Assembly (NCBI RefSeq): GCF_012844345.1
Contig: NZ_CP051625.1
Coordinates: 1,674,001 to 1,738,000 of the forward strand
Origin: Pseudomonas sp. gcc21
Lineage (GTDB): Bacteria > Pseudomonadota > Gammaproteobacteria > Pseudomonadales > Pseudomonadaceae
Direction of reading: 5' to 3'
DNA length: 64,000 nucleotides
The translations under genes were made by a program, and so were the position numbers. The stretch's first letter is position 1; each line of letters opens with the position of its first letter. Shown piece by piece: positions 39,190-48,212 of this stretch. The notes under the pieces were generated by a model. It had not been told where the DNA came from. It saw only the letters and a list, made by a program, of their open reading frames with translations, and made no database searches.

Positions 39190-39514
39190 AGGGTAATTTG
39201 GATGTTCGTTAAACCCAACGGGACGTCGCTCCTGGGTATGTAGTGCGCCTGCGCTACGCCAACAATCCATCCGCCCGACAAAACCCTGTCGTAGAGCAGG
39301 CGCTCTACAACCCCAGGCAAACCCAGCTTCCCTCCGGCACATCGGCGTTGGCCTGCCCCCATCGACAATCAGCCCACCGGTACAACTCGCCGCAGGAAGC
39401 CACCCCTGGGGGTGTAGCGCGCCTGCGCTACGCCGAGCTCGCAAACCACACCAAACCCCGCCGGCGCGCTCGAACGCCGACCGGGGCACTACTCCCCGAA
39501 AAGCGGCCCTCCAG
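39190..39514. repeat. fliS1-fliS2 spacer with REP-like palindromes
   Basis: The spacer holds GTAGTGCGCCTGCGCTACGCC (39240-39260), a shorter relative, GTAGAGCAGGCGCTCTAC (39291-39308), and GTAGCGCGCCTGCGCTACGCC (39414-39434). These are the same family as after the ectoine operon. With the terminator at its far end, the spacer uncouples the two fliS genes. No coding sequence is evident. Confidence 0.8.
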
Positions 39515-39546
39515 AAACAACAAGCCCCGGTCTATAAACCGGGGTT
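39515..39546 (-). terminator. Intrinsic terminator after fliD-fliS2
   Basis: On the minus strand CCCCGGT and ACCGGGG form a seven-pair stem around a TTATAG loop, followed by CTTGTTGTTT. It lies 26 bases after the fliS2 stop. The tract is interrupted, so termination may be partial. Confidence 0.7.
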
Positions 39547-39571
39547 CGTCATTTCAGCAGCACACAAAGCC

Positions 39572-39940
39572 CTACTTAGGCTCAATCCAGTCCCAACCTT
39601 CCTTGATCTCCTCCAGCAACCCCTGCACTTCATCCAGCGACCGCGGCGTATTATCCAGCGCCACGCCGGCCAGCTTGCGGGTCATGTAGTCGTAGAGCGA
39701 ATCAAGGTTTTCGGCAATCTCGCCGCCGAGATCCTTATCCAACGACCCCTGCAGCGCACCGATAATACTCAGGGTGCTGCTCACGGCCGTACCGCGTCGC
39801 TCCGGGTTGCCGCTAGCCTGAGCGTGTCGGGCAAGCTTGACCCGCTCGATGGCGCCATTGAGCAATAGCTGCACCGCGCGGTACTGGGAAACTTCCTGAG
39901 CGATGTTGACTTGCTTGTAGGTGTCGATGGGGCTTTTCAT
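39572..39940 (-). CDS. fliS: Flagellin chaperone FliS, divergent copy 2
   Basis: A 122-residue FliS-family protein: [34 protein letters not shown] at the start, [20 protein letters not shown] in the middle and [14 protein letters not shown] at the end. It shares the fold signature with copy 1 but differs at most positions. It starts one base from the fliD stop, so it is translated with fliD. Tandem fliS genes occur in some pseudomonads; whether the two serve different clients is not known here. Confidence 0.9.
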   Translation of the reverse strand: MKSPIDTYKQVNIAQEVSQYRAVQLLLNGAIERVKLARHAQASGNPERRGTAVSSTLSIIGALQGSLDKDLGGEIAENLDSLYDYMTRKLAGVALDNTPRSLDEVQGLLEEIKEGWDWIEPK

Positions 39941-41400
39941 TAGTTATCCTTTTTTACGACGCCGGGCAGACTGTCGAGGACGCCGGTCAGGTATTCGCTG
40001 GTGCCCGCAAGCTGGCCAATCATAGAATCCATTGCGTTGAATTGTGCGAGCAAGCGACTTTCCAGCTTTTCCACCCTGCGCGTTAAAGCCAGCCGTTGAT
40101 CATCAACGCTGGCAAGAGTGTTTTGCAAAGACGTGGTGCGGCTCTCAAGAAGACCGCCGTTTGCAGTGTACGGAGCGACGCGGCTTTCGAGCTTGGCCAT
40201 CAGCCCGTCTCTACCGGTTAGAAAGCCCGCCATGCTGTCGAAATTATCCTTGAGGGCCGCATCAAACTTCGTATCGTCAAGCTTCAAAGAGCCGTCGCGT
40301 TGAGTTGAAATGCCCAAATCGGCCAGGACGCGCAGCCCACCTGTATCGCCGATTACAGATCCCAGCTCACCGCGAATAGCAGAGGTAAAGGACCGTACCG
40401 ACGCATCACCTACCAGCGCAGCAGCAAGTGGCTCGCCATCATCGCCACCAACCGGCGTCACCTTGGTCAGTGACCCGACGGTCTCCATCATCTTGTTGTA
40501 GGCATCGACGAATTTCTTAACCTGGGTTTTTATACCTGCACGGTCTTCCGACACATTGAGATTGACGGTATTTCCCTTCTCGATGTCCTCGGCGGATTGT
40601 GCTGATTTCAACGTCAGGATGACGCCGTCCAATGCACCTTCAACCGTATTAGTTTCACTGCTGATCGGGATGCCATCAATCGCCAGGTTGGCATCCCGCG
40701 CATAGCTGATCACCCGTGCCCCGGTTGACTCAGGGTCAACCTCAGGCAGTTTGAAATCGGCCGGGACGGTTGGACTGAAGGCCAATACACTGAGATCGCT
40801 ATTGACCTCGCCGGTAGTATCCACGGTGACGCTGATATCTTTACCGGTGCCTGAGTCGCTTGAACTCAATATCAATCGCGCCCCACCGCCACCGTTCGGA
40901 TCATTGATGACCGTCGCGCTTAAACCGCTTTCCTTGCCGGCTGCGTTAATGGCATCGCGAATACCCGTAAGACTGTTATTGGCATCGGTCACATCAACCG
41001 TCAGTGATTTGTCGCCCGCTGTCACCGTCAGTTTGCCCGTGCCGATTGCGTCAGTGACATTCGGCACTTGGCTGAGGGCGACCTTGCTTGTCTGTGCGAG
41101 ATTCAATACCTGGACGCTGTAGTTACCGGCTGACGCCTTGGACGTTGCCGCGACAGAAAACACATCCGCCTTGCCGGACGAAGCGCTGCGCTTTTCAAAG
41201 AGGGCCGGGCTGTTCAAGTCCTTGAGGACGGTCTGAAACTCAGACAGAGCATTGCGAAATTGGCCGAGACCGGAGAACTTGGCAGTGGTGGCCTTTTCCA
41301 GGCGATTGAGCTGCGCGTTTTTTGGCGCCGCCTCAGCATTGACCAGGGCATCCACCATACCGCGGATATCCATCCCAGATCCGAGCCCCATAATTGCCAT
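39940..41400 (-). CDS. fliD: Flagellar filament cap protein FliD
   Basis: FliD caps the filament and folds incoming flagellin. The 486-residue product has the N-terminal domain [32 protein letters not shown], a Flagellin_IN-type hook segment near residue 130 and the C-terminal coiled-coil domain ([30 protein letters not shown]). It has its own sigma54 promoter and is followed by fliS2. Confidence 0.95.
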   Translation of the reverse strand: MAIMGLGSGMDIRGMVDALVNAEAAPKNAQLNRLEKATTAKFSGLGQFRNALSEFQTVLKDLNSPALFEKRSASSGKADVFSVAATSKASAGNYSVQVLNLAQTSKVALSQVPNVTDAIGTGKLTVTAGDKSLTVDVTDANNSLTGIRDAINAAGKESGLSATVINDPNGGGGARLILSSSDSGTGKDISVTVDTTGEVNSDLSVLAFSPTVPADFKLPEVDPESTGARVISYARDANLAIDGIPISSETNTVEGALDGVILTLKSAQSAEDIEKGNTVNLNVSEDRAGIKTQVKKFVDAYNKMMETVGSLTKVTPVGGDDGEPLAAALVGDASVRSFTSAIRGELGSVIGDTGGLRVLADLGISTQRDGSLKLDDTKFDAALKDNFDSMAGFLTGRDGLMAKLESRVAPYTANGGLLESRTTSLQNTLASVDDQRLALTRRVEKLESRLLAQFNAMDSMIGQLAGTSEYLTGVLDSLPGVVKKDN

Positions 41401-41461
41401 GTGCCTGCCTCCCGACTAGTTTTTGACGGTCTTGCTACTGCGTCGCCTATTCCGGGACTGT

Positions 41462-41477
41462 AGCAAGCAACGTGCCA
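41462..41477 (-). promoter_or_regulatory. Sigma54 promoter of fliD-fliS2
   Basis: TGGCACG, TTGC, TTGCT on the minus strand is a full match to the -24/-12 consensus, 62 bases before the fliD start. It is the best sigma54 site in the window; fliD is a FleQ class II gene in P. aeruginosa. Confidence 0.85.
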
Positions 41478-41496
41478 GCCAACCCCGTACGTTCTA

Positions 41497-41901
41497 TCAG
41501 GCTTCTGCCTTGAAAAGCAGGCTGCGAATCTCGGACAGGCTTTCGGAGAGTCGTAATGCCTCCTCCGAAGGGATTTGCCGAATAACGTTCCCGCTGGCGC
41601 GGTCCGTTACGTTGACAACCGTACGGCCGCTTTCATGGTCCAGAGTGAAGTCGATGTCACGGCTGACCGATTGTACAAACTGCTGCATGTCAGTGACCGC
41701 CGATTCGAGCTGGTTGCGCTCGGCATCTGCAGGCTGCTCGACCGGTAGCTGAGAAAGGGGTTCCACCGGTGCAACCGTGGAGTTGTGGTGTGCTGCGCCC
41801 GCCTGCCTGCTGGCAGGACGATTGCTGAGGCCCGCCTCGGCCGGTCCAGCAGAACTGGTAATACGGCTGATCTCAAACGGCTTGTGTATGCCCACTTCCA
41901 T
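41497..41901 (-). CDS. flaG: Flagellar protein FlaG
   Basis: FlaG affects filament length and lies between fliC and fliD in pseudomonads. The 134-residue product has a variable N-terminus and the conserved C-terminal FlaG domain: VTDMQQFVQSVSRDIDFTLDHESGRTVVNVTDRASGNVIRQIPSEEALRL. I start it at the ATG with GAGGTAAGCACC before it; the longer frame starts inside the fliC terminator. Confidence 0.9.
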   Translation of the reverse strand: MEVGIHKPFEISRITSSAGPAEAGLSNRPASRQAGAAHHNSTVAPVEPLSQLPVEQPADAERNQLESAVTDMQQFVQSVSRDIDFTLDHESGRTVVNVTDRASGNVIRQIPSEEALRLSESLSEIRSLLFKAEA

Positions 41902-41920
41902 GGTGCTTACCTCGCATAGG

Positions 41921-41953
41921 AAAAAGCGGAGGAAGGGTCGCCCCTTCCCCCGC
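41921..41953 (-). terminator. Intrinsic terminator of fliC
   Basis: On the minus strand GCGGGGGAAGGG and CCCTTCCTCCGC form a 12-base stem with one mismatch around a GCGA loop, followed by TTTTT. It lies between the fliC stop and flaG, so fliC can be made in excess over flaG. Confidence 0.85.
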
Positions 41954-41975
41954 ATTCGTTACCTCTTACCTACCC

Positions 41976-43937
41976 TTAGCCGAGCAGGCTAAGGACGGCC
42001 TGGGGCAACTGGTTGGCCTGAGCCAGCATCGCAGTACCAGCCTGCTGCATGATCTGGTTCTTGGTCATGTTGGCCGATTCAGCAGCATAGTCGGTATCCA
42101 TGATACGACCGCGGGCAGCGGAGGCGTTCTCGGATACGTTCTGCAGGTTGCTGATGGTGGACTCGAAGCGGTTTTGGACGGCACCCAGGGAGGCGCGGGT
42201 AGAATCGATTTCTGAAAGCGCCGCGTCGATCGTAGCGATGGCGGACTGAGCGCCGTCTACAGTGCTGATGTCGATTTTTTCGACAGACAGTTGGTTGTTA
42301 GCTCCTTCCGCGACCCCAGATTTAGTCAGTGCATCAGAATCGGCTACATCAAAGCCGAGATTGCTCAAACCCACGTTACCTGCCACTTCAGACAGCGTGA
42401 TCTCCGCCTCCCCACCTTTTTCGGTAGTGACAAAAGATAGCTTGCCCCCATCCACAGTTGCGCGGACCTTACCTGACAGTTCGTCATTAGCCGCCAGTTT
42501 CTGGTTGACGTTGTCAGCCAGTGCCTCGACGGTGGTGTAATTGCCTTCAGTCATCTCAATTGTCTGAGCTGCACCTGTGCCCAGAGCGATCTGGAAGGAA
42601 GTGTTCGAGGAGTCCAGATCACCTGTGTTCTCACTACGATCAGTGGCGCCTGTTCCAAGAGCGCCGAAAAGCACATCAGCACTTGCCCCGCCGACGGTTA
42701 GAGCTTCGCCGCCCAAGGTTCCCGTCTGAGTCAAAGTCAATTTGCCGTCAGCATCTGCGCTCGCAGCGACAAGCCCGGCCAAAGTGCTTTTCCCGATCTT
42801 GGAGTTTATATCTTCGGCTAAGGCACTAGCATCGGCATAATCTTGATTGAGGGTGATGGTTTGCGCTGCGCCGTTGCCCAGAGCGACAGTGAAGCTACTA
42901 TTAGCAGCTGTGTTCGCAGCCGATGCTGCCGCTTCAGTCGTTGGGGTGCCGAAAATGGCAGCAGAACCATCTTCGGAGGCATGCGGGGCGACTGTAATAG
43001 CCGTCCCAGACGCTGAGTCGCCAACCTCTCGCAGCCCAACCATGCCATCATCGCTAGCGTAAGCCTCCACTGTCGGAGTGCCGCTGCCATAAGCGGTTTC
43101 AATGGCAGTATTGACCGCAGCCGCCATATCCTCAGCAGATTCGTAGGTCTTCGCTGTCACTTCGACAGCAAGCCCTGCAGACGGCAGGCCACCACCGTTA
43201 ATAGTGAATTTATTACTTGCTGCGGTAAGCGTAACGTCGTTTGTATCGATATCAACTGAACCCTTGATATCAGATTTGACGCCCGCAACTGTACCAAATC
43301 CCAAATTCGCCACTGCAAGTTCGACGCCGCCTGCCACGCTGGCTGGCGTCGCTGTGGTACCGATGGTCAAGCTATTCACTTCTTTCGCGGCAACTAGCGT
43401 GGCAGCAGTCGCCTCACGACTAGCGGTAGTGCCCATATCAGTAGTCCGGAAGCTATCGATCTTGAGACTGATGGTCTGATTGGCCTCAGCACCTACCTGA
43501 ATATTCTCCGAAAAATTTCCGTCGAAAAGAGACTTGCTGCCAAATTTCGTTTGTGTGGAGATGCGATCCAGCTCGTTTTTCAGCTGCACCACTTCGTCAT
43601 TCAGAGCCTTGCGCTCGGAATCACCGTTACCGCCGTTAGCGGACTGCAAAGACAAGTCACGCATACGTTGCAGGATGTTGGTGGATTCCTGCAGAGCGCC
43701 TTCAGCGGTCTGCGCCAAGGAGATACCGTCGTTGGCGTTCTTGACCGCAACACCCAGGCCATTGATCTGGCTGGTCAGTCGGTTGGAGATCTGCAGGCCG
43801 GCTGCATCGTCCTTGGCGCTGTTGATTTGCGAACCAGAAGACAGACGCTCAAGAGAAGTCTGCAGGTTGCTGGAAGAACTACCCAGGTTACGCTGGGCGT
43901 TAAGCGAAGCTACGTTTGTGTTTACTGTAAGTGCCAT
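41976..43937 (-). CDS. fliC: Flagellin FliC with expanded central region
   Basis: The filament subunit. The first 140 residues ([18 protein letters not shown] onward) and the last 85 ([20 protein letters not shown] to the end) are the conserved D0/D1 coils. At 653 residues it is longer than common pseudomonad flagellins. The extra length is a variable middle with three related blocks at about 242-317, 347-430 and 446-531. The last two share ALGxGAAQTI followed by an ALAxxxNxK helix, the Flagellin_IN pattern. TGGAGAATTACCC precedes the ATG, and a FliA-type promoter lies upstream. Confidence 0.95.
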   Translation of the reverse strand: MALTVNTNVASLNAQRNLGSSSSNLQTSLERLSSGSQINSAKDDAAGLQISNRLTSQINGLGVAVKNANDGISLAQTAEGALQESTNILQRMRDLSLQSANGGNGDSERKALNDEVVQLKNELDRISTQTKFGSKSLFDGNFSENIQVGAEANQTISLKIDSFRTTDMGTTASREATAATLVAAKEVNSLTIGTTATPASVAGGVELAVANLGFGTVAGVKSDIKGSVDIDTNDVTLTAASNKFTINGGGLPSAGLAVEVTAKTYESAEDMAAAVNTAIETAYGSGTPTVEAYASDDGMVGLREVGDSASGTAITVAPHASEDGSAAIFGTPTTEAAASAANTAANSSFTVALGNGAAQTITLNQDYADASALAEDINSKIGKSTLAGLVAASADADGKLTLTQTGTLGGEALTVGGASADVLFGALGTGATDRSENTGDLDSSNTSFQIALGTGAAQTIEMTEGNYTTVEALADNVNQKLAANDELSGKVRATVDGGKLSFVTTEKGGEAEITLSEVAGNVGLSNLGFDVADSDALTKSGVAEGANNQLSVEKIDISTVDGAQSAIATIDAALSEIDSTRASLGAVQNRFESTISNLQNVSENASAARGRIMDTDYAAESANMTKNQIMQQAGTAMLAQANQLPQAVLSLLG

Positions 43938-44027
43938 GGGTAATTCTCCATTAGACCGAAAAGGTATGCCTGATGCGACTCATGGGCCGGCTATCCCAGG
44001 CACCCATTGTGTTCGCGTTCAGTTACT

Positions 44028-44054
44028 GTATCGGCGTGGTGGCCAAGAGCTTTA
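44028..44054 (-). promoter_or_regulatory. FliA (sigma28) promoter of fliC
   Basis: TAAA, exactly 15 bases, GCCGATAC on the minus strand: one base short of the full FliA consensus. It lies about 90 bases before the fliC start. FliA control of fliC is the known class IV step. Confidence 0.88.
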
Positions 44055-44184
44055 GGCCTTTCCTGAAAAAACATTTTTTGCTGGCTTGACAAAGGGTTGT
44101 ACAGCAAGAAACGTACGCAGCGCCGATGGGAGGGTTATCGGTTAAGGGTGGGAAAGCTTTAATGGGGAAGCTGAAGAATCAGTA

Positions 44185-44276
44185 CGAGCTGGTGCTCGAA
44201 CTTCCCAGGGGGAAACCGGTGCGTGGCCATGGGCGCCTTTTTTGAGGGCTTGCTGGGAACGTCGAGCACCAGCTCG
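44185..44276. repeat. Inverted repeat with GAGCTGGTGCTCGA core
   Basis: CGAGCTGGTGCTCGAACTTCCCA (44185-44207) and its near complement TGGGAACGTCGAGCACCAGCTCG (44254-44276) face each other. A third copy in direct orientation, CGAGCTGGTGGCTCGAACCTCCCA, occurs at 45483-45506. This is a second small repeat family confined to the island. Confidence 0.75.
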
Positions 44277-44372
44277 ATGGGCGGTTTAGCAGAAGATCGG
44301 TACGCCGATCGATGAGGGAGCCCGGCTCTCATGCAGAGAACCGGGCGGTGGAGCAGATTTGATCCGTTGTTG

Positions 44373-45325
44373 CTAAGGCGCCAAAGACTGCAGCAAGCGC
44401 CCATAGGACAATTCGTTTTTTGCTGCTGCTGCCTTGTCGCCGCAGGCGATGCCTTCGCCTACGTATTTCACCGTACATTCTGCCTTGAGTGTCAGAACGT
44501 CACCGCTCAGCTCGGACGCTTCCGCCATGGTGATGACCTGCTGGAAGTAAGTCGGCGGGCGGCCGTATTGGTCGAAGGTGGATATCAGTTGTTTGACAGT
44601 GGCTGGATCATTTCCCTCGGCCAAGCGGGTATGCTCGACATGCATGGTGAGAGAGGGATAGGTTCCGTTCAGGCCCAACGCCAAATTCTGCTGCATGGAT
44701 GACTTCTGACGCTGGGCGGCGCGCAGTTCGTAGAAGGACTGGCGCAGAAAGTTCTGGTGGGTTGTATGCGGATTGACTGCAGATCTCATGAGTTTTTCCG
44801 AGTCGGCCAGCCTGCCCCGGGACACTCCCTCCCGAGCCTCTACCACTTGTACCAGCCCTTGCCAGATTCGCTCCGTCTTTTGGGTCTTGCTGATGGCCTG
44901 CCAGTTTTTTACTTCCAGCGCGGGAGCCGGCGCGCCTGCGTAATGCGCATCCACGTAGGTCAGCAGATTATCGTAGCGTTTCTCTGCGGCGTCATGATTC
45001 TGGCTGAGTTTGTTCACAAAGGAGCCGACGCTGACAGCGGATTGATCAAGAAAACCACCCAACAATTCACCCACGCGTGTTTTTTCCAGCTCGGGATCAT
45101 TGACCATAAAGAGCTGATCAATCAGAGCATTGCGCTCGCCCTGGGCGGTTCGGTTGCGCTCTTCCCAGATGGCCATCTTGTCCAACAGGGTAAACATGGC
45201 GTCACTGTTGTAACCAGCAGCAACCAGCAGATCAACGCCTAGCTTGTCTGCTTCAAGCTCCTGCCGACGCGTCCAGCCTGGATTGATGAAACCGTCAGAG
45301 ACCATGAACGCGGTGAAAGTGGAGA
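44373..45325 (-). pseudogene. M48-family metallopeptidase, 5'-truncated
   Basis: Only the C-terminal part of an M48 peptidase is present. It retains the third zinc-ligand segment TRRQELEADKLGVDLLVAAGYN and a long helical domain ending in GDKAAAAKNELSYGRLLQSLAP. The HExxH motif that should lie upstream is missing. The frame instead runs straight into the island repeat GGGGTCAGATGAACGTTT at 45329-45346, which replaces the 5' end. A start ATG exists at 45305, but without HExxH the product cannot be an active peptidase. I therefore treat it as a remnant left by a repeat-associated rearrangement. Confidence 0.75.
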
Positions 45326-45589
45326 AATTGGGGTCAGATGAACGTTTCGGAGTGGTCCATCAGGAATGAATGTGGACGTCCGGGCCAGATGAGAATAAAC
45401 CAGATGCACACGAGCCCGCGTTGGACCTCTGGGCCAGATGAGGTAGAAATTGGGGTCAGATGAACGTTTCGGAGAAAACCGTACGAGCTGGTGGCTCGAA
45501 CCTCCCAGGAAACCCAGCGGCGTTGATCTACATCCACCTGCGGTTCGGGGACCACAACTGTGGAGCTGGGGTCAGATGAACATTTCCGC
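45323..45589. repeat. Cluster of GGGGTCAGATGAACGTTT repeats
   Basis: Three copies in direct orientation: 45323-45350 and 45446-45474 (both GAAATTGGGGTCAGATGAACGTTTCGG) and 45564-45589 (GGGGTCAGATGAACATTTCCG). Related half-copies, GGGCCAGATGA, lie between them at about 45382 and 45431. The 346-base gap between the peptidase remnant and the toxin gene contains nothing else recognisable. Further copies occur at 46425-46440 and 46457-46486. Such sequences often accompany IS200-like transposase genes, but none is present here. Confidence 0.8.
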
Positions 45590-45671
45590 GCCGATAGGTT
45601 GCCGGCTGTCTAGTCCTGAAAACTATCCCGCCGATCTGCAACTGGTCTCGAGAAAAAGAAGTCAGGTACAT

Positions 45672-46091
45672 TTATGGCTCCCAAGGATTGAGCAGCGCCA
45701 CGCCAGATGACTGAAAGTCCGCAACGTTTCGCGTTACCAGCGTCATACCATGCACCAAAGCGGTAGCCGCGATAAGGCTATCCATCGCCGGCTGCGGATC
45801 GGGGACATGAAGCGCAGCGCAACGTTGCGCCACAGCTGTGTCCACCGGCAGGATGCGCCCCGCAAAAGCAGGCAAAACGTGGCTGTCGAACCAGGTTCGA
45901 AAAATAGCGCCTTGCGGAGGATCACGGCGCTCGGCCAACAGGATACCCATCTCCAGTTCCTGTACCGTGATTGCAGATACATACAAATCCACGGCATCCA
46001 CACTGTCGGCCCACTGTGCCACGTTAGTATCGGCTCGACCTGATCTCACTTTTCTCAGCTCCGAGATGACATTGGTATCGAGCAGAAACAT
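45672..46091 (-). CDS. vapC: PIN-domain toxin VapC/FitB-type
   Basis: A 139-residue PIN ribonuclease. The four acidic Mg2+-binding residues are at Asp5 (FLLDTNVISEL), Glu45 (TVQELEMG), Asp104 (PAMDSLIAATA) and Asp125 (TRNVADF). VapC-type toxins cleave specific RNAs until bound by their antitoxin. It shares one base with the end of the antitoxin gene upstream, the usual coupling. The NVISELRK start and length resemble FitB-type members. Target RNA is unknown. Confidence 0.92.
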   Translation of the reverse strand: MFLLDTNVISELRKVRSGRADTNVAQWADSVDAVDLYVSAITVQELEMGILLAERRDPPQGAIFRTWFDSHVLPAFAGRILPVDTAVAQRCAALHVPDPQPAMDSLIAATALVHGMTLVTRNVADFQSSGVALLNPWEP

Positions 46092-46348
46092 CAGGAAAAG
46101 TCCGCAGGTCGTGCCGATTCACGCGAACGCGAAATTTCCAGCTCCGCGCCATCAATCCCAGGCATCGCCAGCAAATCGGCTATTTTTGTGTGGCTTGCGG
46201 TCAAACGCTGCCACAGCTCAATACTTAACAGTACATGCGCCGGTCGGCCACGATCAGTGATAAAGACCGGGCCATTATTTGCGGCCCGTTTTATTTCGCT
46301 GGCCGCCTGGTTGAACTCCCGGCTTGATACCGTGGTAATAGTAGTCAT
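46091..46348 (-). CDS. Phd/YefM-family antitoxin
   Basis: An 85-residue antitoxin with the Phd/YefM DNA-binding N-terminus (VSSREFNQAASEIKRAANNGPVFITDRGRPAHVLLSIELW) and a variable, acidic toxin-neutralising tail. It precedes and overlaps the PIN toxin by one base. Twenty bases upstream TAGTA and TACTA (46368-46372 and 46386-46390) form an inverted repeat around the probable promoter, a plausible operator for autoregulation. Confidence 0.9.
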   Translation of the reverse strand: MTTITTVSSREFNQAASEIKRAANNGPVFITDRGRPAHVLLSIELWQRLTASHTKIADLLAMPGIDGAELEISRSRESARPADFS

Positions 46349-46367
46349 GCCCTAACCTCGCTCGCCC

Positions 46368-46390
46368 TAGTATATGTAGATACGTTACTA
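46368..46390 (-). promoter_or_regulatory. Candidate operator of the toxin-antitoxin pair
   Basis: TAGTA, 13 bases, TACTA inverted repeat with TATACT inside it, just upstream of the antitoxin gene. Toxin-antitoxin operons are usually autorepressed at such sites. The match is short and the call tentative. Confidence 0.4.
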
Positions 46391-47129
46391 CTTCCTTGCC
46401 AGTACAGCAATCCCGCAAAACTAAGGCAGATGAACGTTTCTCCGTGGAAAAATTGTGGGAGAAATTGGGGTCAGATGAACGTTTCGCTGCGTTGTTGGCG
46501 CTAGTTGACGGATACTCGAAGAGTCATTCAGATCGGCCAATACAGCACCGGTGGACAGAGAAGGGATTTTTCCAAACCGCAGAAAGCTCAAAGGGGAGCT
46601 TTCGCTCCCCCTTGGTTGTTCTTGTTGTTCTCGAGCTGTTTCTTGTTCTTTTGGGCTGGGCGGCATTGCCACCCCGTGAAACCCATCCCGGGTTGCCTAA
46701 AGCAAGCGGATTGCTTTGGACGCGCAGGAAGAGACCTTCCCATTCTCCAAAAAAATCAGTTTGCTGCACTCGCACGTTTTGTTCTTTTTATGTGTGGAGC
46801 CGAATCTTGTTTTTATTAGTATGTTTGCGATTTTTATTTTTGTTGTACCGATAACAAAGCAGACTGCGTGCCAAGTTTATATAATCGTTATAAATCAATT
46901 AGTTATGTTCTATGCTTGTTTGCCAGCCCAACTCACAACCCAACCGGTGTTACCTTTTACCCCCTTGGGTGTTACCTCTTCCCACAAAAGCTCCCACACA
47001 ATAAGTGTTACCCCACAAAGGCATTCGGGTCAGTTGAACCGACAGGTCAGCCGAATGACGCAAACGAACAAGCCTCGATCCAGCCTGTCCATTCAATGAG
47101 CGCCTGCCTTTACTCATTGGAGACAGCAC
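46391..47129. other. AT-rich non-coding part of the island
   Basis: No convincing gene lies in this stretch. Two copies of the island repeat are at its left end (46425-46440 and 46457-46486). A strong hairpin, GGGGAGC-TTTC-GCTCCCC, is at 46593-46610. A second small hairpin, AAAGCAA..TTGCTTT, is at about 46699-46717. From about 46745 to 46920 the DNA becomes AT-rich, unlike the rest of the window, and includes TATAAT at 46880 that could serve the catalase-family gene. Frames on either strand here give low-complexity or Cys/Phe-rich translations with no family resemblance. Confidence 0.55.
46591..46613. terminator. Hairpin with GAAA-type loop
   Basis: AAGGGGAGC and GCTCCCCCTT pair around TTTC (GAAA on the other strand), followed on the plus strand by GGTTGTTCTTGTTGTTC, a T-rich but interrupted tract. 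It may be a terminator or the stem of a small RNA; no gene ends just before it. Confidence 0.4.
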
Positions 47130-48212
47130 ATGGCACACCTTTCGATACGCCCTCTGCCCTTCGAGCCACATTTTGAGCAAGTTGACGACAACGAAGCGGC
47201 GGTTCAACAGGAGATCATCGACTCGCTACGGCACATCCTGGAGACCACCTACGCCGACGGTGGTCACGCGATCCGCAGCGTCCACGCCAAGAGTCATGGC
47301 TTGCTGGAAGGCGAGCTGACCGTCCTTGATGATTTGCCTGAGGAACTGGCTCAGGGCGCCTTCGCCCGGCCGGGCAGGTTCCCGCTCATCATGCGTCTGT
47401 CGACCAATCCGGGCGACATCCTCGACGATAAGGTTTCCACACCGCGTGGGATGGCGCTGAAGATTACGCGCATTGCGGGCGAGCGGTTACCGAGCTCAGA
47501 AAATGCCACTACGCAGGATTTTGTACTGGTCAACGCGCCGGTGTTCATGGCTCCGGACATCAAGGCCTTCTTGCGTTCGTTGAAACTGCTGGCGAAAACC
47601 ACGGACCGTGCGCCACAGGCCAAACAGGTATTATCAGCGGTACTGCGTGGCGCCGAATTGCTGATCGAGAAAGCCGGTGCTGAGAGCGCAACGCTCAAGG
47701 GGCTGGGCGGGCATCCGGCGACCAACATGCTCGGCGAAACTTACTATAGCGTCGTACCAATGCTCTGGGGTCCGTATTTCGCCAAGCTGAGCGTGGCGCC
47801 GATTTCGCCCGATCTGCAGCGGCTCAAAGGTCAGCCGCTGGACCTGAAGGACGGTCCAAACGCTCTGCGCGACGCAATCACCGAACACTTCGCCAACCAC
47901 GGCGGCACCTGGGAAGTGCGCGTACAACTGGCCACCGACCTGGAGGCAATGCCCATCGAAGACGCCACCGTGGAATGGCCGGAAGAACAGAGCCCGTACG
48001 TTCCGGTAGGCCGTATCGAGCTGAAACCGCAAAAAGGCTGGTCGGACGCGTTGGCCAGACGCATCGATGACGGGATGTCGTTCAGCCCCTGGCACGGGCT
48101 GGCCGCACATCGTCCGCTTGGTGGAATCATGCGAGCACGTAAACCTGCCTACGAAATGTCTGCAGGATTTCGCGCGACACATAACGGCTGTCCAATCCAC
48201 GAGCCGGAATGA
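47130..48212 (+). CDS. Catalase-family heme protein (y4iL-like)
   Basis: A 360-residue member of the short, catalase-related heme protein family. The heme-distal region appears as IRSVHAKSHGLLEGELTVLDDLPEELAQGAF, with the His and the following strand; the RLSTNPGD and PRGMALKITR segments match the catalase core. It lacks the C-terminal extensions of true catalases. The tail carries WHGLAAHRPLGGIMRARKPAYEMSAGFR, typical of this subfamily. The activity of such proteins is not settled: catalase, peroxidase or fatty-acid hydroperoxide chemistry have been proposed. It lies alone in the accessory island, following an AT-rich spacer. Confidence 0.82.
   Translation: MAHLSIRPLPFEPHFEQVDDNEAAVQQEIIDSLRHILETTYADGGHAIRSVHAKSHGLLEGELTVLDDLPEELAQGAFARPGRFPLIMRLSTNPGDILDDKVSTPRGMALKITRIAGERLPSSENATTQDFVLVNAPVFMAPDIKAFLRSLKLLAKTTDRAPQAKQVLSAVLRGAELLIEKAGAESATLKGLGGHPATNMLGETYYSVVPMLWGPYFAKLSVAPISPDLQRLKGQPLDLKDGPNALRDAITEHFANHGGTWEVRVQLATDLEAMPIEDATVEWPEEQSPYVPVGRIELKPQKGWSDALARRIDDGMSFSPWHGLAAHRPLGGIMRARKPAYEMSAGFRATHNGCPIHEPE

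Larger units (their letters stand above)
43938..44372. other. fliC upstream region and island junction
   Basis: The 435-base gap between fliC and the peptidase remnant holds the fliC promoter on its left side and an inverted repeat on its right. Short frames here have no recognisable product. The upstream neighbours of fliC usual in pseudomonads (flgL, flgK) are absent, so the accessory island begins here. Confidence 0.6.

Noticed and set aside
44159..44404. 81-codon minus-strand frame downstream of the peptidase remnant
   Set aside because: Spans the inverted repeat; translation has no family resemblance.
46396..46854. 152-codon plus-strand frame in the AT-rich spacer
   Set aside because: Starts inside the repeat, crosses the hairpin and ends in a Phe/Cys/Leu-rich run; no recognisable domain or ribosome site.
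46841..46885. Promoter for the catalase-family gene at TATAAT (46880)
   Set aside because: A perfect -10 hexamer is present, but no -35-like hexamer lies 16-18 bases upstream, and the distance to the gene is about 245 bases; not called as a feature.
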